This document shows positions 30,113-37,755 of a stretch of DNA of 43,679 nt, piece by piece. Both the position numbers and the translations under genes were made by a program. Positions within the stretch are counted from its first letter, which is position 1. Every line of letters starts with the position of its first letter. Origin of the DNA: Sphaerisporangium rufum (lineage in GTDB: Bacteria; Actinomycetota; Actinomycetes; Streptosporangiales; Streptosporangiaceae); the NCBI RefSeq assembly GCF_016863395.1, contig NZ_BOOU01000098.1, positions 1-43,679 on the forward strand, given 5' to 3'. The notes beneath the pieces are model-generated. The model saw only the letters and a list, made by a program, of their open reading frames with translations, was not told where the DNA came from and did no database searches.

Positions 30113-31455
30113 AGCAGAGCATCCGTCTGGGGCGGATCGCCGGGATCTCGGTGGGGGCGCACTGGTCGACCCTGGTGATCGCCCTGCTGGTGGCGGCGGT
30201 ACTGGCCGGCTCGGTGCTGCCCAAGGACGTGCCGGGCCGCGGGCCGGTCGCCTATTGGGCGGCCGGCGCGGTCACCGCCGTGGTGTTCCTCGCCGCGCTG
30301 CTGGCGCACGAGCTGGCCCACGCGATCGTCGCGCGGCGGCGCGGGGTGCCGGTCACCTCCATCACCCTGTGGCTGCTCGGCGGGATGACCGAGTTCTCCG
30401 AGGAGGCCAGGACGCCGGGGGACGAGTTCCGGGTGGCGGTCGCCGGGCCGCTGACCAGCCTGCTGCTGGCGGCGGTGTTCGGCGGGGCCGCTCTGCTGTC
30501 GGCCGGGCCGGACCTGCTGGTCGCGGCGGTGCGCTGGCTCGCGCTCATGAACGCCGTGCTTGCGGTGTTCAACATGCTCCCCGGTGCCCCGCTGGACGGT
30601 GGCCGGGTGCTGCACGCGGTCCTGTGGCGGGGTTACCGCGACCGTTCCCGCGCCGACCGGGCGGCGGCCCGCGCCGGTCAGACGCTCGGCATGTCGCTGA
30701 TCGCGCTGGGGGCGATGGAGCTCATCCTGCTCGGCTGGGCGGGCGGGCTGTGGCTGATGCTGATCGGCTGGTTCCTCAGCAGCGCGGCCCGCGGCGAAGG
30801 CGTGGTGCGGGCGGCCCGGGACGGGCTGCGCGGCTGGTCGGTCCGCGATCTGATGACCCCGCACCCGGACGTGGCACCCGCCTGGCAGGACGCCGGCGAG
30901 TTCGTCGCCGGGGTCGCGCTGCGCTCGCGGCAGCCGGTGTTCCCGGTGGTGGACTTCGCCGGCGAGCCCACCGGCGTGGTGTCGCTGGAGGCGCTGGCGG
31001 ACACGGCGCCGGAACGCCGCCGGGGCGTCCGGATCTCGGCGCTGGCCCGGCCGCTGGACCGCCGGCACCGGCTCGCCCCGGACGACGACGCGGTGCGCGT
31101 GCTGGAGGTGCCCGCGTTCTCCGGCGATCTGGTGGCCGTGGTGGTGGACGCCGGCCGGGTGGTCGGCATGGTCACCACCGCCGACCTTTCCCGGGCCCTG
31201 CGGCAGGCCGTGCTGCGCGCCACCCTGCCCGGCGGCGCCGCGGCGCCGCCGTCCGGCCGGCGGCCCTCGGCCGATGGCGGGCCGGCGGACGGCACCGTGG
31301 ACGGCACCGTGGCCGGCGGTGTGGACGGCACTGTGGACGGCACTGGAGGCCGCACGGTGAACGGGCCGGTGGACGGGGCGGCGTCGCCGGGCGGACCGTC
31401 CGGCGATCCGGCGCCCGACCGGCCGTCCCGGCCGCTCGCCGGCCCGGGCGGCTGA
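30109..31455 (+). CDS. Site-2 protease (M50) with C-terminal CBS domains, Rv2625c/Rip3-like
   Basis: The 448-residue membrane protein has the zinc motif HELAH (67-71) in its second helix and the third ligand Asp163 in NMLPGAPLDGG, so it should be an active intramembrane protease. After about six helices come two CBS domains (about 240-370: VRDLMTPHPDVAPAW, FPVVDFAGEPTGVVSLE, VVVDAGRVVGMVTTADL), which may bind adenine nucleotides and gate activity. The C-terminal 80 residues are low complexity with DGTV repeats. Rv2625c of the DosR regulon has the same domain plan and also sits beside a USP gene. The ATG overlaps the USP stop. Substrates such as an anti-sigma factor are not encoded next to it. 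Confidence 0.92.
   Translation: MKQSIRLGRIAGISVGAHWSTLVIALLVAAVLAGSVLPKDVPGRGPVAYWAAGAVTAVVFLAALLAHELAHAIVARRRGVPVTSITLWLLGGMTEFSEEARTPGDEFRVAVAGPLTSLLLAAVFGGAALLSAGPDLLVAAVRWLALMNAVLAVFNMLPGAPLDGGRVLHAVLWRGYRDRSRADRAAARAGQTLGMSLIALGAMELILLGWAGGLWLMLIGWFLSSAARGEGVVRAARDGLRGWSVRDLMTPHPDVAPAWQDAGEFVAGVALRSRQPVFPVVDFAGEPTGVVSLEALADTAPERRRGVRISALARPLDRRHRLAPDDDAVRVLEVPAFSGDLVAVVVDAGRVVGMVTTADLSRALRQAVLRATLPGGAAAPPSGRRPSADGGPADGTVDGTVAGGVDGTVDGTGGRTVNGPVDGAASPGGPSGDPAPDRPSRPLAGPGG
31288..31377 (+). repeat. Degenerate 12-bp repeats (DGTV) in the site-2 protease tail
   Basis: GACGGCACCGTG and close variants recur in frame, encoding DGTVDGTVAGGVDGTVDGTGG and later NGPVDG. This is a disordered, expandable tail after the CBS domains. 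Confidence 0.7.
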
Positions 31456-31465
31456 GCGGCGCGGA

Positions 31466-32527
31466 TCAGCCCTCGTCGCGGCAGCGCAGCAGCAGCATGG
31501 CGGCGTCGTCGTGCAGCGGCGCGTCGACGTGGGCCACCAGGTCGCGGCGCAATTTCTCCAGTGCCTCCTCCGGATCGTCCTCCTTGAGGAGGAAGGCACG
31601 CTCGGCGAGCGGGTAGAAGCGGCCGGCGCGGTCCCGGGCCTCGATCACGCCGTCGGTGTAGAGCAGGATCTGGTCGCCGGGCTCGAACGGCACCTGGTGC
31701 GGGTCCGGTCCCTCGACCTGCAGCACGGCCAGGCCGAGCGGCGGTGCGCTCTCCACCGGCTCGGCCATCACGATCGTGCCGTTGCCGCGCAGGATCAGCG
31801 GCGCCGGGTGGCCGTAGTTGAGCAGCGTCAGCTTCCCGCCCGCGTCCGCCTCCACCAGGATGGCGGTGACGAACTCCTCGCCGGACAGCCGCCGGTTCAG
31901 CGCCTTCTCCAGCCGCCCGCTGACCGCGCGCAAATCGGGCTCGTCGTGCGCCGCCTCGCGGAACGCGCCGAGGACGAGCGCCGCGGTCTCCACCGCCGCG
32001 AGCCCCTTGCCCTGCACGTCGCCGACGATCGCGCGGACGCCGGTCGGCCCGGTGACCACCTCGTACAGATCGCCGCCGATCCGTGCCTCGGCGTTGGCGG
32101 AGGTGTAGGACACCGCGGCGCGCAGGTGGCCGGCCCGGCGCGGCACCGGCCGCAGCAGCACCCGCTGGGCCACCTCGGCCACCGACCGGACGCTGGCGAG
32201 CTCGCGCTCGCGCCGCTGCCGGCCGACGGTGGCCAGGATGCTCGCCGCGGTCACCCCGGTGATCGAGATCACGCTCATGTTGCTCTGCCGGTCCCCGAGC
32301 AGGCCGTTGTACGCGGCGAGCAGCAGCGAGAGCACCAGGGCGACCACGCCGATCAGCACGGTGCGCCGCACCCCGCCGACCAGGCTGGCGAAGGCGGGAC
32401 CGAGGGCGAGCAGCGGAAGGTAGCCGAGATCCGGACCGGTGAGCAGATCGACCCCCGCGACGACCGCCAGTGACGCGAGGGGCAACGCGGCCATGAGCCG
32501 CTGCGTTCGGCGATTCACCCGGTTCAT
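31466..32527 (-). CDS. Membrane PP2C/SpoIIE-type Ser/Thr phosphatase (RsbU/RsbP class)
   Basis: The 353-residue protein starts with three to four membrane helices (about 12-100), a short coiled linker (RQRRERELASVRSVAEVAQRVLL) and a SpoIIE catalytic domain with the metal-binding Asp residues in RIGGDLYEVV, AIVGDVQGKGLAA, LYTDGVIEARD and HDDAAMLLLR. Such phosphatases dephosphorylate anti-sigma antagonists and so release stress sigma factors. No antagonist or anti-sigma gene is next to it. It converges with the dormancy-like operon, only 10 bases between stops. The ATG at 32527 has a weak ribosome site. Confidence 0.92.
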   Translation of the reverse strand: MNRVNRRTQRLMAALPLASLAVVAGVDLLTGPDLGYLPLLALGPAFASLVGGVRRTVLIGVVALVLSLLLAAYNGLLGDRQSNMSVISITGVTAASILATVGRQRRERELASVRSVAEVAQRVLLRPVPRRAGHLRAAVSYTSANAEARIGGDLYEVVTGPTGVRAIVGDVQGKGLAAVETAALVLGAFREAAHDEPDLRAVSGRLEKALNRRLSGEEFVTAILVEADAGGKLTLLNYGHPAPLILRGNGTIVMAEPVESAPPLGLAVLQVEGPDPHQVPFEPGDQILLYTDGVIEARDRAGRFYPLAERAFLLKEDDPEEALEKLRRDLVAHVDAPLHDDAAMLLLRCRDEG

Positions 32528-33115
32528 AGGCGCTCCGCTGCCGTGACGGTCGATTCTCGATCCGGATCGGTGGGCACCCGGCGGCCGCCCCGGAATGGTG
32601 CCGATCCGGAGCCCTTCCTACCGGCCGCCCGGTTCACCGCGGCCACTGTAACAAGGTGAAGAAACCACGAACAGCGGGAGAATGTGACGTCACGGCCACA
32701 GCCGCGGGACCGGCGGCCCGCCGCCGCGGCCGGCCGCACCGGGCCGCCGGGCCGGCGCCGGTCCGGCCGGCACCCGATCGGCCGATCACCAGCGGGAAGG
32801 CCGGCCTCGCCCGTGACGGGGCGCGCTAACCACCCCGCGGACACTCCAGCAAGCACCTGACGACCTCACACCTACGAAGCGGGCGCCTTCATCCTTTGAA
32901 AGCCGGACCGAGCCTGCCCGAGCGCGATTCGAACCGGGAGGTCTCTGAAGGGCTCATGAATCGAACCTTACTCTGGGTTCAGCCGGCGGGCGCCGAATAC
33001 CGGCAGCCCTCTGGAGTTCGCAAGGTGGAATTCTGCTGTCGCCTACTGATGCCCGATAACGAACGCTCATGAAAAGCGGCGGCATATCACGATAAAAGGC
33101 TTATGTAACTATTAA
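32528..33115. other. 588-bp gene-free region with a low-G+C islet and tRNA-arm-like fragments
   Basis: The first half is ordinary GC-rich DNA with the palindrome GTGACGTCAC at 32684-32693, probably upstream control of the phosphatase. From about 32860 to 33115 the G+C content falls sharply, to roughly half. On the minus strand GGTTCGAATC and GGTTCGATTC resemble tRNA T-arms, but their stems do not pair, and no acceptor or anticodon arm could be built. CTCATGAA occurs twice (near 32954 and 33067). It may be the scar of an old integration at a tRNA, or just a regulatory region. Confidence 0.4.
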
Positions 33116-33388
33116 TCAGGATGAATCGGCCGGAGCGCCGGCGGGGCCCGTAGCGCCCGCCGTGGCGGATGCGGTCCGGGCGGGTGCCCTGACCTGCAGC
33201 TCGTCCAGCAGCGCGCGGGTCGCCGCGGCGACCTCCGCCACGGCCCGGTCGAACACCTCCGCGTTGCGGGCGGCCGGCGCCCGGAAGCCGGAGATCTTGC
33301 GGACGTACTGCAGGGCCGCGGCCCGTACGTCGTCCTCGGTCACGTCACTGGTGAAAGGCTCACGGAGCGTCTTGATGCTGCGGCACAT
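33116..33388 (-). CDS. DUF2277 family small protein
   Basis: The 90-residue protein begins MCRSIKTLREPFTSDVTEDDVRAAALQYVRKISGFRAPAARNAEVFDRAVAEVAAATRALLDEL, the well-conserved DUF2277 pattern of actinobacteria, and ends in a short Ala/Thr tail. The family has no known function. The start is set at the family's usual MCRSIKTL; in-frame ATG codons upstream would add a Pro-rich extension and no good ribosome site is seen for any of them. It stands alone. Confidence 0.88.
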   Translation of the reverse strand: MCRSIKTLREPFTSDVTEDDVRAAALQYVRKISGFRAPAARNAEVFDRAVAEVAAATRALLDELQVRAPARTASATAGATGPAGAPADSS

Positions 33389-33424
33389 GACTGGACGGTA
33401 CGTCATCGGGGTGGCCGGCGGGCA

Positions 33425-33496
33425 CCCCGGAAGGCCGGGGCGAGGGCCCCGGTCGGACCGGCGGGTGGCCGCGCCCCGCACGGGGACACGGCCACC
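33425..33496 (-). terminator. Two hairpins after the M28 aminopeptidase gene
   Basis: GGTGGCCG (33464-33471) pairs with 33489-33496, with an inner CCCC/GGGG stem at 33474-33485. Further on, CCCCGG (33425-33430) pairs with CCGGGG (33435-33440) around AAGG. They follow the stop codon at 33515. Confidence 0.7.
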
Positions 33497-33514
33497 TCCT
33501 GGTGCCGGTCGAGG

Positions 33515-35068
33515 TCAGCGGTCGAGCCCGCCGTGGTCGTGGTCGGCCACGGACTTCAGGGCGGACCGGGCCGCGGTGGCCGGCCGCTGGTCCGGGCCGG
33601 GCAGGTCACGGCTGAAGCCGTACACCACGGCCGCGGTGGCGATGGCGCCGGTGTTCAGCGCGAGCGCCTTGTCGTTGACGTTGGCGATCGTGTCGCACGC
33701 CTGGTGGTAGCACGAGTCGTACGCCTGGCCGGCGGTACCGCCGAACAGGGCCTGCTCGGCGGCCGTCTTGATGCCCTCCGCGCCGGTGAACAGGCCGCCG
33801 GACGGGATGCCGACGCCGATGAACGGGCCGTAGTCCGAGCGTCCGGTGAAGTCGGTGCCCACGTGGCCCTGGCGAAGCACGTCGAAGTACTTCTCGAAGA
33901 GCTTCTCGATCTCGGCGGACCCCTCCGGCCCGGCGGGCGCGCCGGTGGCGTCGGAGTCGTCGCCGTCGTAGATCATCAGCGAGTAGTTCGGCGAGGCGAC
34001 CATGTCGAAGTTGAGGTAGAGCTTGGTCCTGGCCTGCTCCTCCGCCGAGAGGGTGGCGACGTAGTGCTCCGAGCCGAGCAGCCCGAGCTCCTCGGCGCTC
34101 CACCAGGAGAACCGCAGCTTGTTACGGGTGGGGACCTTGGCGAGGGTCTCGGCCACCTCAAGGATGGCCGCGCTGCCCGAACCGTTGTCGTTGATGCCGG
34201 GGCCGGCCAGCACGCTGTCCAGGTGCGCGCCCAGCTGGACGACCTTGTTCGGGTCGCCCCACCGGGAGTCGGCGATGACGTTCTCGGTGGTCCGCATCTC
34301 GCTGATGGTGTCGGTCTTCAGGTGCAGCACGGTGCCCGCCGCGGCCAGCTCCTGGCCGATGGCGAAGCTGGTACCGACCACCGGGATGGACACGGTGGGC
34401 TCGCCGGCCGTGCCCGCCAGCGTGTCGGTGCGGCCCGGCTGGCCCTCGTTGAAGATCACCACACCGGCCGCGCCGGCCGCCTGGGCGTTCTCGGCCTTCT
34501 GCTGGAAACTGCAGGTGCCGCGCTGCATCAGCGCGATGTTGCCGGCGGTGAACCCGGCGAAGTCACTCGCCTCGCACCCCGAGGTGTTGCCGTTGGGCGC
34601 CGGCGAGGGCGGCAGCACCAGGTCGACGCCCTGCACGGCGGCGGTGACGTCCCCGGCGCCGGAGTAGGTCATGGTGTCGAACTCGCCGACCGAGCTGCCG
34701 TCCGGCGGGGTGGGCGCGTAGACCCGGGGGGCGGGGGCGACCCGCTCCATCACCGCGTTGCTCTTCTCCTCGAAGAACGCGAAGTCGAAGGGCTGGACGG
34801 TGACCTTGTAGCCGGCCTTCTTCAGCCGGGCGGCGACGTACTCTCGCGAGGCGGTGTACCCGGGCGTACCCGCGGCGCGGGTGCCACCGTTGGCGTTCGC
34901 TATCTCCTGCAGCTTCTGAAGATGCTCCTTGACTCCGCCGGGTGCCACCGTGCGGGCGAGCGCGGCGGGGTCGGGATCGGCGCCGGCCGGCACGGCCTGC
35001 GCCAAGGGGAGGACGAGAGCGGCGGTCGCGGTGGCGACGCCGGCGCCCATCCGGAGAGTGAAACGCAC
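33515..35068 (-). CDS. Secreted M28-family zinc aminopeptidase with PA domain
   Basis: The 517-residue enzyme has a signal peptide (about 1-30), an N-terminal M28 part, an inserted PA domain (about 135-255; NIALMQRGTCSFQQKAENAQAAGAAGVVIFN) and the peptidase core. All two-zinc ligands of the Streptomyces griseus aminopeptidase type are visible: His282 in GAHLDSV, bridging Asp294 in GINDNGSG, Glu326-Glu327 in SAEELG, Asp355 in NFDMV and His455 in CYHQACD. It should release N-terminal hydrophobic residues from peptides outside the cell. The GTG at 35068 follows GAGGAGGAA. A long inverted repeat about 100 bases upstream may control it. Confidence 0.95.
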   Translation of the reverse strand: MRFTLRMGAGVATATAALVLPLAQAVPAGADPDPAALARTVAPGGVKEHLQKLQEIANANGGTRAAGTPGYTASREYVAARLKKAGYKVTVQPFDFAFFEEKSNAVMERVAPAPRVYAPTPPDGSSVGEFDTMTYSGAGDVTAAVQGVDLVLPPSPAPNGNTSGCEASDFAGFTAGNIALMQRGTCSFQQKAENAQAAGAAGVVIFNEGQPGRTDTLAGTAGEPTVSIPVVGTSFAIGQELAAAGTVLHLKTDTISEMRTTENVIADSRWGDPNKVVQLGAHLDSVLAGPGINDNGSGSAAILEVAETLAKVPTRNKLRFSWWSAEELGLLGSEHYVATLSAEEQARTKLYLNFDMVASPNYSLMIYDGDDSDATGAPAGPEGSAEIEKLFEKYFDVLRQGHVGTDFTGRSDYGPFIGVGIPSGGLFTGAEGIKTAAEQALFGGTAGQAYDSCYHQACDTIANVNDKALALNTGAIATAAVVYGFSRDLPGPDQRPATAARSALKSVADHDHGGLDR

Positions 35069-35166
35069 TGGTTCCTCCTCTTTGGTACCACTGACAAACG
35101 AGTTCCCCCGAGCTGTGCTGACCGCCGAAACTAGCGGCGTTGGACCCGTCTCGGGAAGAGGGCTGA

Positions 35167-35210
35167 TGGTTCGCTATGACTTTTGCTGGAAACCGGTAAA
35201 AAGCGAACCA
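35167..35210. promoter_or_regulatory. Spaced 9-bp inverted repeat upstream of the M28 gene
   Basis: TGGTTCGCT at 35167-35175 is the exact reverse complement of 35202-35210. The 26 bases between are A+T-rich for this genome. It lies 99-142 bases before the aminopeptidase start, on the only promoter nearby, so it is a candidate operator for a dimeric regulator. Confidence 0.45.
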
Positions 35211-35240
35211 TTTTCAACTTCGCCGTAGTACCGCCCGGCC

Positions 35241-35292
35241 GCGCACGCCGCGTTCCGGCCCGGAGCCACCGGGCGGGGAACGCGGCGTGCGC
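35241..35292 (-). terminator. Long 16-bp stem hairpin after the GH5 gene
   Basis: Positions 35241-35256 and 35277-35292 are exact reverse complements; an inner stem GCCCGG/CCGGGC (35258-35263 with 35269-35274) closes the loop. It lies 20 bases past the stop codon of the glycoside hydrolase gene. Confidence 0.85.
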
Positions 35293-35311
35293 GCCGGTCA
35301 GGAGGAGCCGG

Positions 35312-36937
35312 TCAGGAGGCGCTGCAGGTCGCGGTGGCGGGCACCTGGGTGTTCCCGCCCGGCCGCGAGGCCTGGAAGCCGAAGTTCGTGCTCGCGTTCG
35401 GGCCGAGCGAACCGTTGTAGGACACGTTCTTGGCGGTCACCGTCTGGCCGCTGCTGGTCACCGTGGCGTTCCACGACCCGGTGACGGCGTGCCCGGACGG
35501 CAGGGTGAAGGTCACCGTCCAGCCGCTGACGGCGGCGGTGCCGGTGTTGGTGACCTTGACCTCGGCCACGTAGCCGCCGCTCCACTGGCTCTGCGCGGTG
35601 ACGGTGGCCGAGCAGCCGCCGTTGCCGTTGCCGCCCCCGGTGGTGGTGGTGAAGGTGGCGAGCGCCGAGTTCCCCGACAGGTTGCCGGCGCCGTCGCGGG
35701 CGCGGACGAACACCTGGTACTGGGTGGCCGCGGTCAGCCCGGTGAGGGTGGTCGAGTTGGTGGCGGTCTGGGCGAGCAGCGTGTCGGTGGTCCCCTGCCG
35801 GCGGTAGACGTCGTAGCCGGCCAGGCCGGAGCCGCCGGTGTCGGTGGACGCCGACCAGCTCAGGGTGGCCCCGGAGGAGGTGATGTTCGCCGCGCTCGGC
35901 GTGCCCGGGGTGCTGGGCGGGGTGGTGTCGCCCCCGGTGCCGCCGCCGAAGATGGCGGCCTGCTTGGCGGTGGCCTTGATGCCGTTGGCGCCGTTGAAGA
36001 TGCGGTCGCCCCAGGAGGTGAGGCTCGCGGTGTTGAAGCCGGTCACCATGTCCAGGTACTCGACGCCGCCGCCATTGCCGCTCCACGACCAGCCGAGGTA
36101 GCCGATGCCGCGCGACACGGCGGTGGCCATGATGGTGTCCTCGTCGGGGTTGCCGTCGGAGTGGTTGAAGCCGAACTCGCCGATCACCAGCGGCAGGCCC
36201 GCGCTCTGGGAGGCGTCGACGTAGCCGGTGATCTCCGCCGCGGTGTCGTAGACGCCGTACATGTGCACGGAGAACACCGTGTTGCGCTGCGGGTCGGCGG
36301 CGAAGACGGTGGCCGCGTTGCTGCGCATGGTGTTGGTCCAGTCCTGGCCCCAGTTGGGCGCGTCCACCATGATCAGGTGCTGCAGGCCGGCGTTGCGGAG
36401 CTTGGTGATCGCCCCGGTGGTGGCGGAGGTCCAGCTGCCCGGGTTGGTGTTGCCGATCGGCTCGTTGCCGATGTTGATGACGACGTAGTCCTCCTGGCCG
36501 GCCAGCACGCTCTTCAGGCCGACCCAGTAGTTCGCCGCCTGGTCCAGGGTGTAGGCGGCGCCGTCCTCCCCGTAGCCGGTGGTGTCGTGGTCCTCCAGCA
36601 CGCAGATCATCTTGTTCGCCTTGCACTGGGCGATCACGTTGGCGACGTCACTGGCGCTGTTGGTCCCCCAGCGGCCGCCGCTGAGCACCACGCGCACCGC
36701 GTTGGATCCGTAGGACTTGATGCCGGCCATCGCGGAGTTCAGCTTGTCGGCGTACCAGGCGTGCGCGTGGCTGACGCCGCGCATGATGAACGTGCTGCCG
36801 TTGCCCTCGACGATCTTCGTGCCGCTCACGTGCAGTCCCACCGCGGCGTTCGCGGGCTGGGCCGCGAACAGCATGGGGACCAGGAGCGCGAGCAGCGACA
36901 GCGTCACCGTGCGCACCATGCGGGCTCGTTGTTCCAT
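35312..36937 (-). CDS. Secreted GH5 beta-mannanase/cellulase with Fn3 and CBM2 domains
   Basis: The 541-residue enzyme has a signal peptide (about 1-32), a GH5 catalytic barrel (about 33-330), a fibronectin type III domain (about 339-431), a Gly/Asn-rich linker and a C-terminal CBM2 cellulose-binding module (441-541) with end cysteines and the usual surface Trp residues. Catalytic acid Glu159 lies in INIGNEP and nucleophile Glu254 in VIGEFG. The sequence style (GVSHAHAWY near the start, HLIMVDAPNWGQDW) is that of subfamily GH5_8 mannanases, so mannan attached to cellulose is the likely substrate. The ATG at 36937 follows GAGAGG. Upstream are palindromes typical of LacI-family operators. Confidence 0.95.
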   Translation of the reverse strand: MEQRARMVRTVTLSLLALLVPMLFAAQPANAAVGLHVSGTKIVEGNGSTFIMRGVSHAHAWYADKLNSAMAGIKSYGSNAVRVVLSGGRWGTNSASDVANVIAQCKANKMICVLEDHDTTGYGEDGAAYTLDQAANYWVGLKSVLAGQEDYVVINIGNEPIGNTNPGSWTSATTGAITKLRNAGLQHLIMVDAPNWGQDWTNTMRSNAATVFAADPQRNTVFSVHMYGVYDTAAEITGYVDASQSAGLPLVIGEFGFNHSDGNPDEDTIMATAVSRGIGYLGWSWSGNGGGVEYLDMVTGFNTASLTSWGDRIFNGANGIKATAKQAAIFGGGTGGDTTPPSTPGTPSAANITSSGATLSWSASTDTGGSGLAGYDVYRRQGTTDTLLAQTATNSTTLTGLTAATQYQVFVRARDGAGNLSGNSALATFTTTTGGGNGNGGCSATVTAQSQWSGGYVAEVKVTNTGTAAVSGWTVTFTLPSGHAVTGSWNATVTSSGQTVTAKNVSYNGSLGPNASTNFGFQASRPGGNTQVPATATCSAS

Positions 36938-36958
36938 CGGTTACCTCTCAAACGCCGA

Positions 36959-36970
36959 TTAACCGGTTAA
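36959..36970. promoter_or_regulatory. 12-bp palindrome before the GH5 gene
   Basis: TTAACCGGTTAA is a perfect palindrome with central CG, the usual form of LacI-family operators. It lies 22 bases upstream of the ATG of the secreted glycoside hydrolase, a suitable place for repression. Confidence 0.55.
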
Positions 36971-37051
36971 GCATCGGTGCGAGCTCCGCCCTGCCCGCAG
37001 CGCGGCCGCGACCGGATCAGGCCCGGTCCCGGCGCCGCGGGAACGGCGGTC

Positions 37052-37081
37052 AGGGAGCGGGCCCATAGTGGAACCGTTTCC
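37052..37081. promoter_or_regulatory. Degenerate CebR-like box and adjacent LacI-type half palindrome
   Basis: AGGGAGCGGGCCCA (37052-37065) matches 11 of 14 positions of the CebR box. GGAACCGTTTCC (37070-37081) is a palindrome with a single broken pair around central CG. Both lie 115-144 bases upstream of the GH5 start. Either could be chance in GC-rich DNA, but the pairing with a cell-wall hydrolase is suggestive. Confidence 0.35.
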
Positions 37082-37218
37082 GGAAGATGTACAGCAGGCC
37101 GCCCGCCCCCGGCCGGCGGCCGGGCCCGCCCGCTGCCGATGGCCCGCCCTCACCTCGGACGACGCCGGCCCGCCGCCGCCCGCCCGCCGGCGTCCGGCGT
37201 CCGGACCTGCTGAAACTT

Positions 37219-37731
37219 TCAGTCCGCCGGACCGGGCAGGCGCATCTCCAGCACCCGGCCCGGCCAGTCCCCGACGGTGAAGGCCTGGGCCGGGGTGAAC
37301 CCCTGTTCCTGGTAGTAACGCACCAGCCGGCCGTCGCCGCCGGCCCAGCAGTCCACCCGCAGCAGGGACTTGCCGCCGGCGACGGCCTCCTGCCGGGCCC
37401 GGCGCAGCAGCGCGGCGCCGACGCCGCGGCCGGTGTACGCCCCTGAGGTCAGCAGCACCCGCACGTACAGCTCCGGTTCGCCCGCCGGCGGCACGTAAGG
37501 CATGGCGTCCCCGACCACCAGGCACCCGGCCGGCCGGCCCGCCACCTCGGCGATGCGCATGCCGCCGGAGGCGGCGAAGCCGGCGACCTGCGCCACCCGG
37601 GCCGGCACGGCGGAGAACGGCTCGGTGCCCCACTGGGCGGCGCGACCGGCCGCGACCAGCCGGCGCACCGCCGCGTCGAACATCTCCAGTACGGCCGCGG
37701 CGTCGTCCGGGCCACCGTTCCTGATTCGCAT
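37219..37731 (-). CDS. GNAT-family N-acetyltransferase
   Basis: The 170-residue protein shows the GNAT fold with the acetyl-CoA loop GRGVGAALLRRA (about residues 101-112) after the strand ELYVRVLLTSGAYT and a final RYYQEQGFTPAQAF segment. The acceptor substrate is unknown; small GNATs of this type acetylate amines, antibiotics or protein N-termini. The ATG at 37731 begins the typical MRIRNGGPDDAAAVLEMF opening. It is followed after about 280 bases by the GH5 gene on the same strand, with palindromic operators between, so the two are probably separate units. Confidence 0.9.
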   Translation of the reverse strand: MRIRNGGPDDAAAVLEMFDAAVRRLVAAGRAAQWGTEPFSAVPARVAQVAGFAASGGMRIAEVAGRPAGCLVVGDAMPYVPPAGEPELYVRVLLTSGAYTGRGVGAALLRRARQEAVAGGKSLLRVDCWAGGDGRLVRYYQEQGFTPAQAFTVGDWPGRVLEMRLPGPAD

Positions 37732-37755
37732 CCCGGGATGATACGGGCGGGCCGC

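Noticed and set aside
32684-32693. GTGACGTCAC as a CRP/FNR-type site
   Set aside because: CRP-like sites need about six bases between TGTGA and TCACA; here the arms abut, so only a generic palindrome can be claimed.
32920-32975. A tRNA gene on the minus strand
   Set aside because: T-arm-like GGTTCGAATC is present but the flanking bases do not form a five-pair stem, and there is no acceptor or anticodon stem at the right distance.
37210-37222. CTGAAACTTTCAG palindrome at the GNAT stop codon as a terminator
   Set aside because: The stem is short and A+T-rich and would leave almost no loop; it overlaps the stop codon and could be chance.
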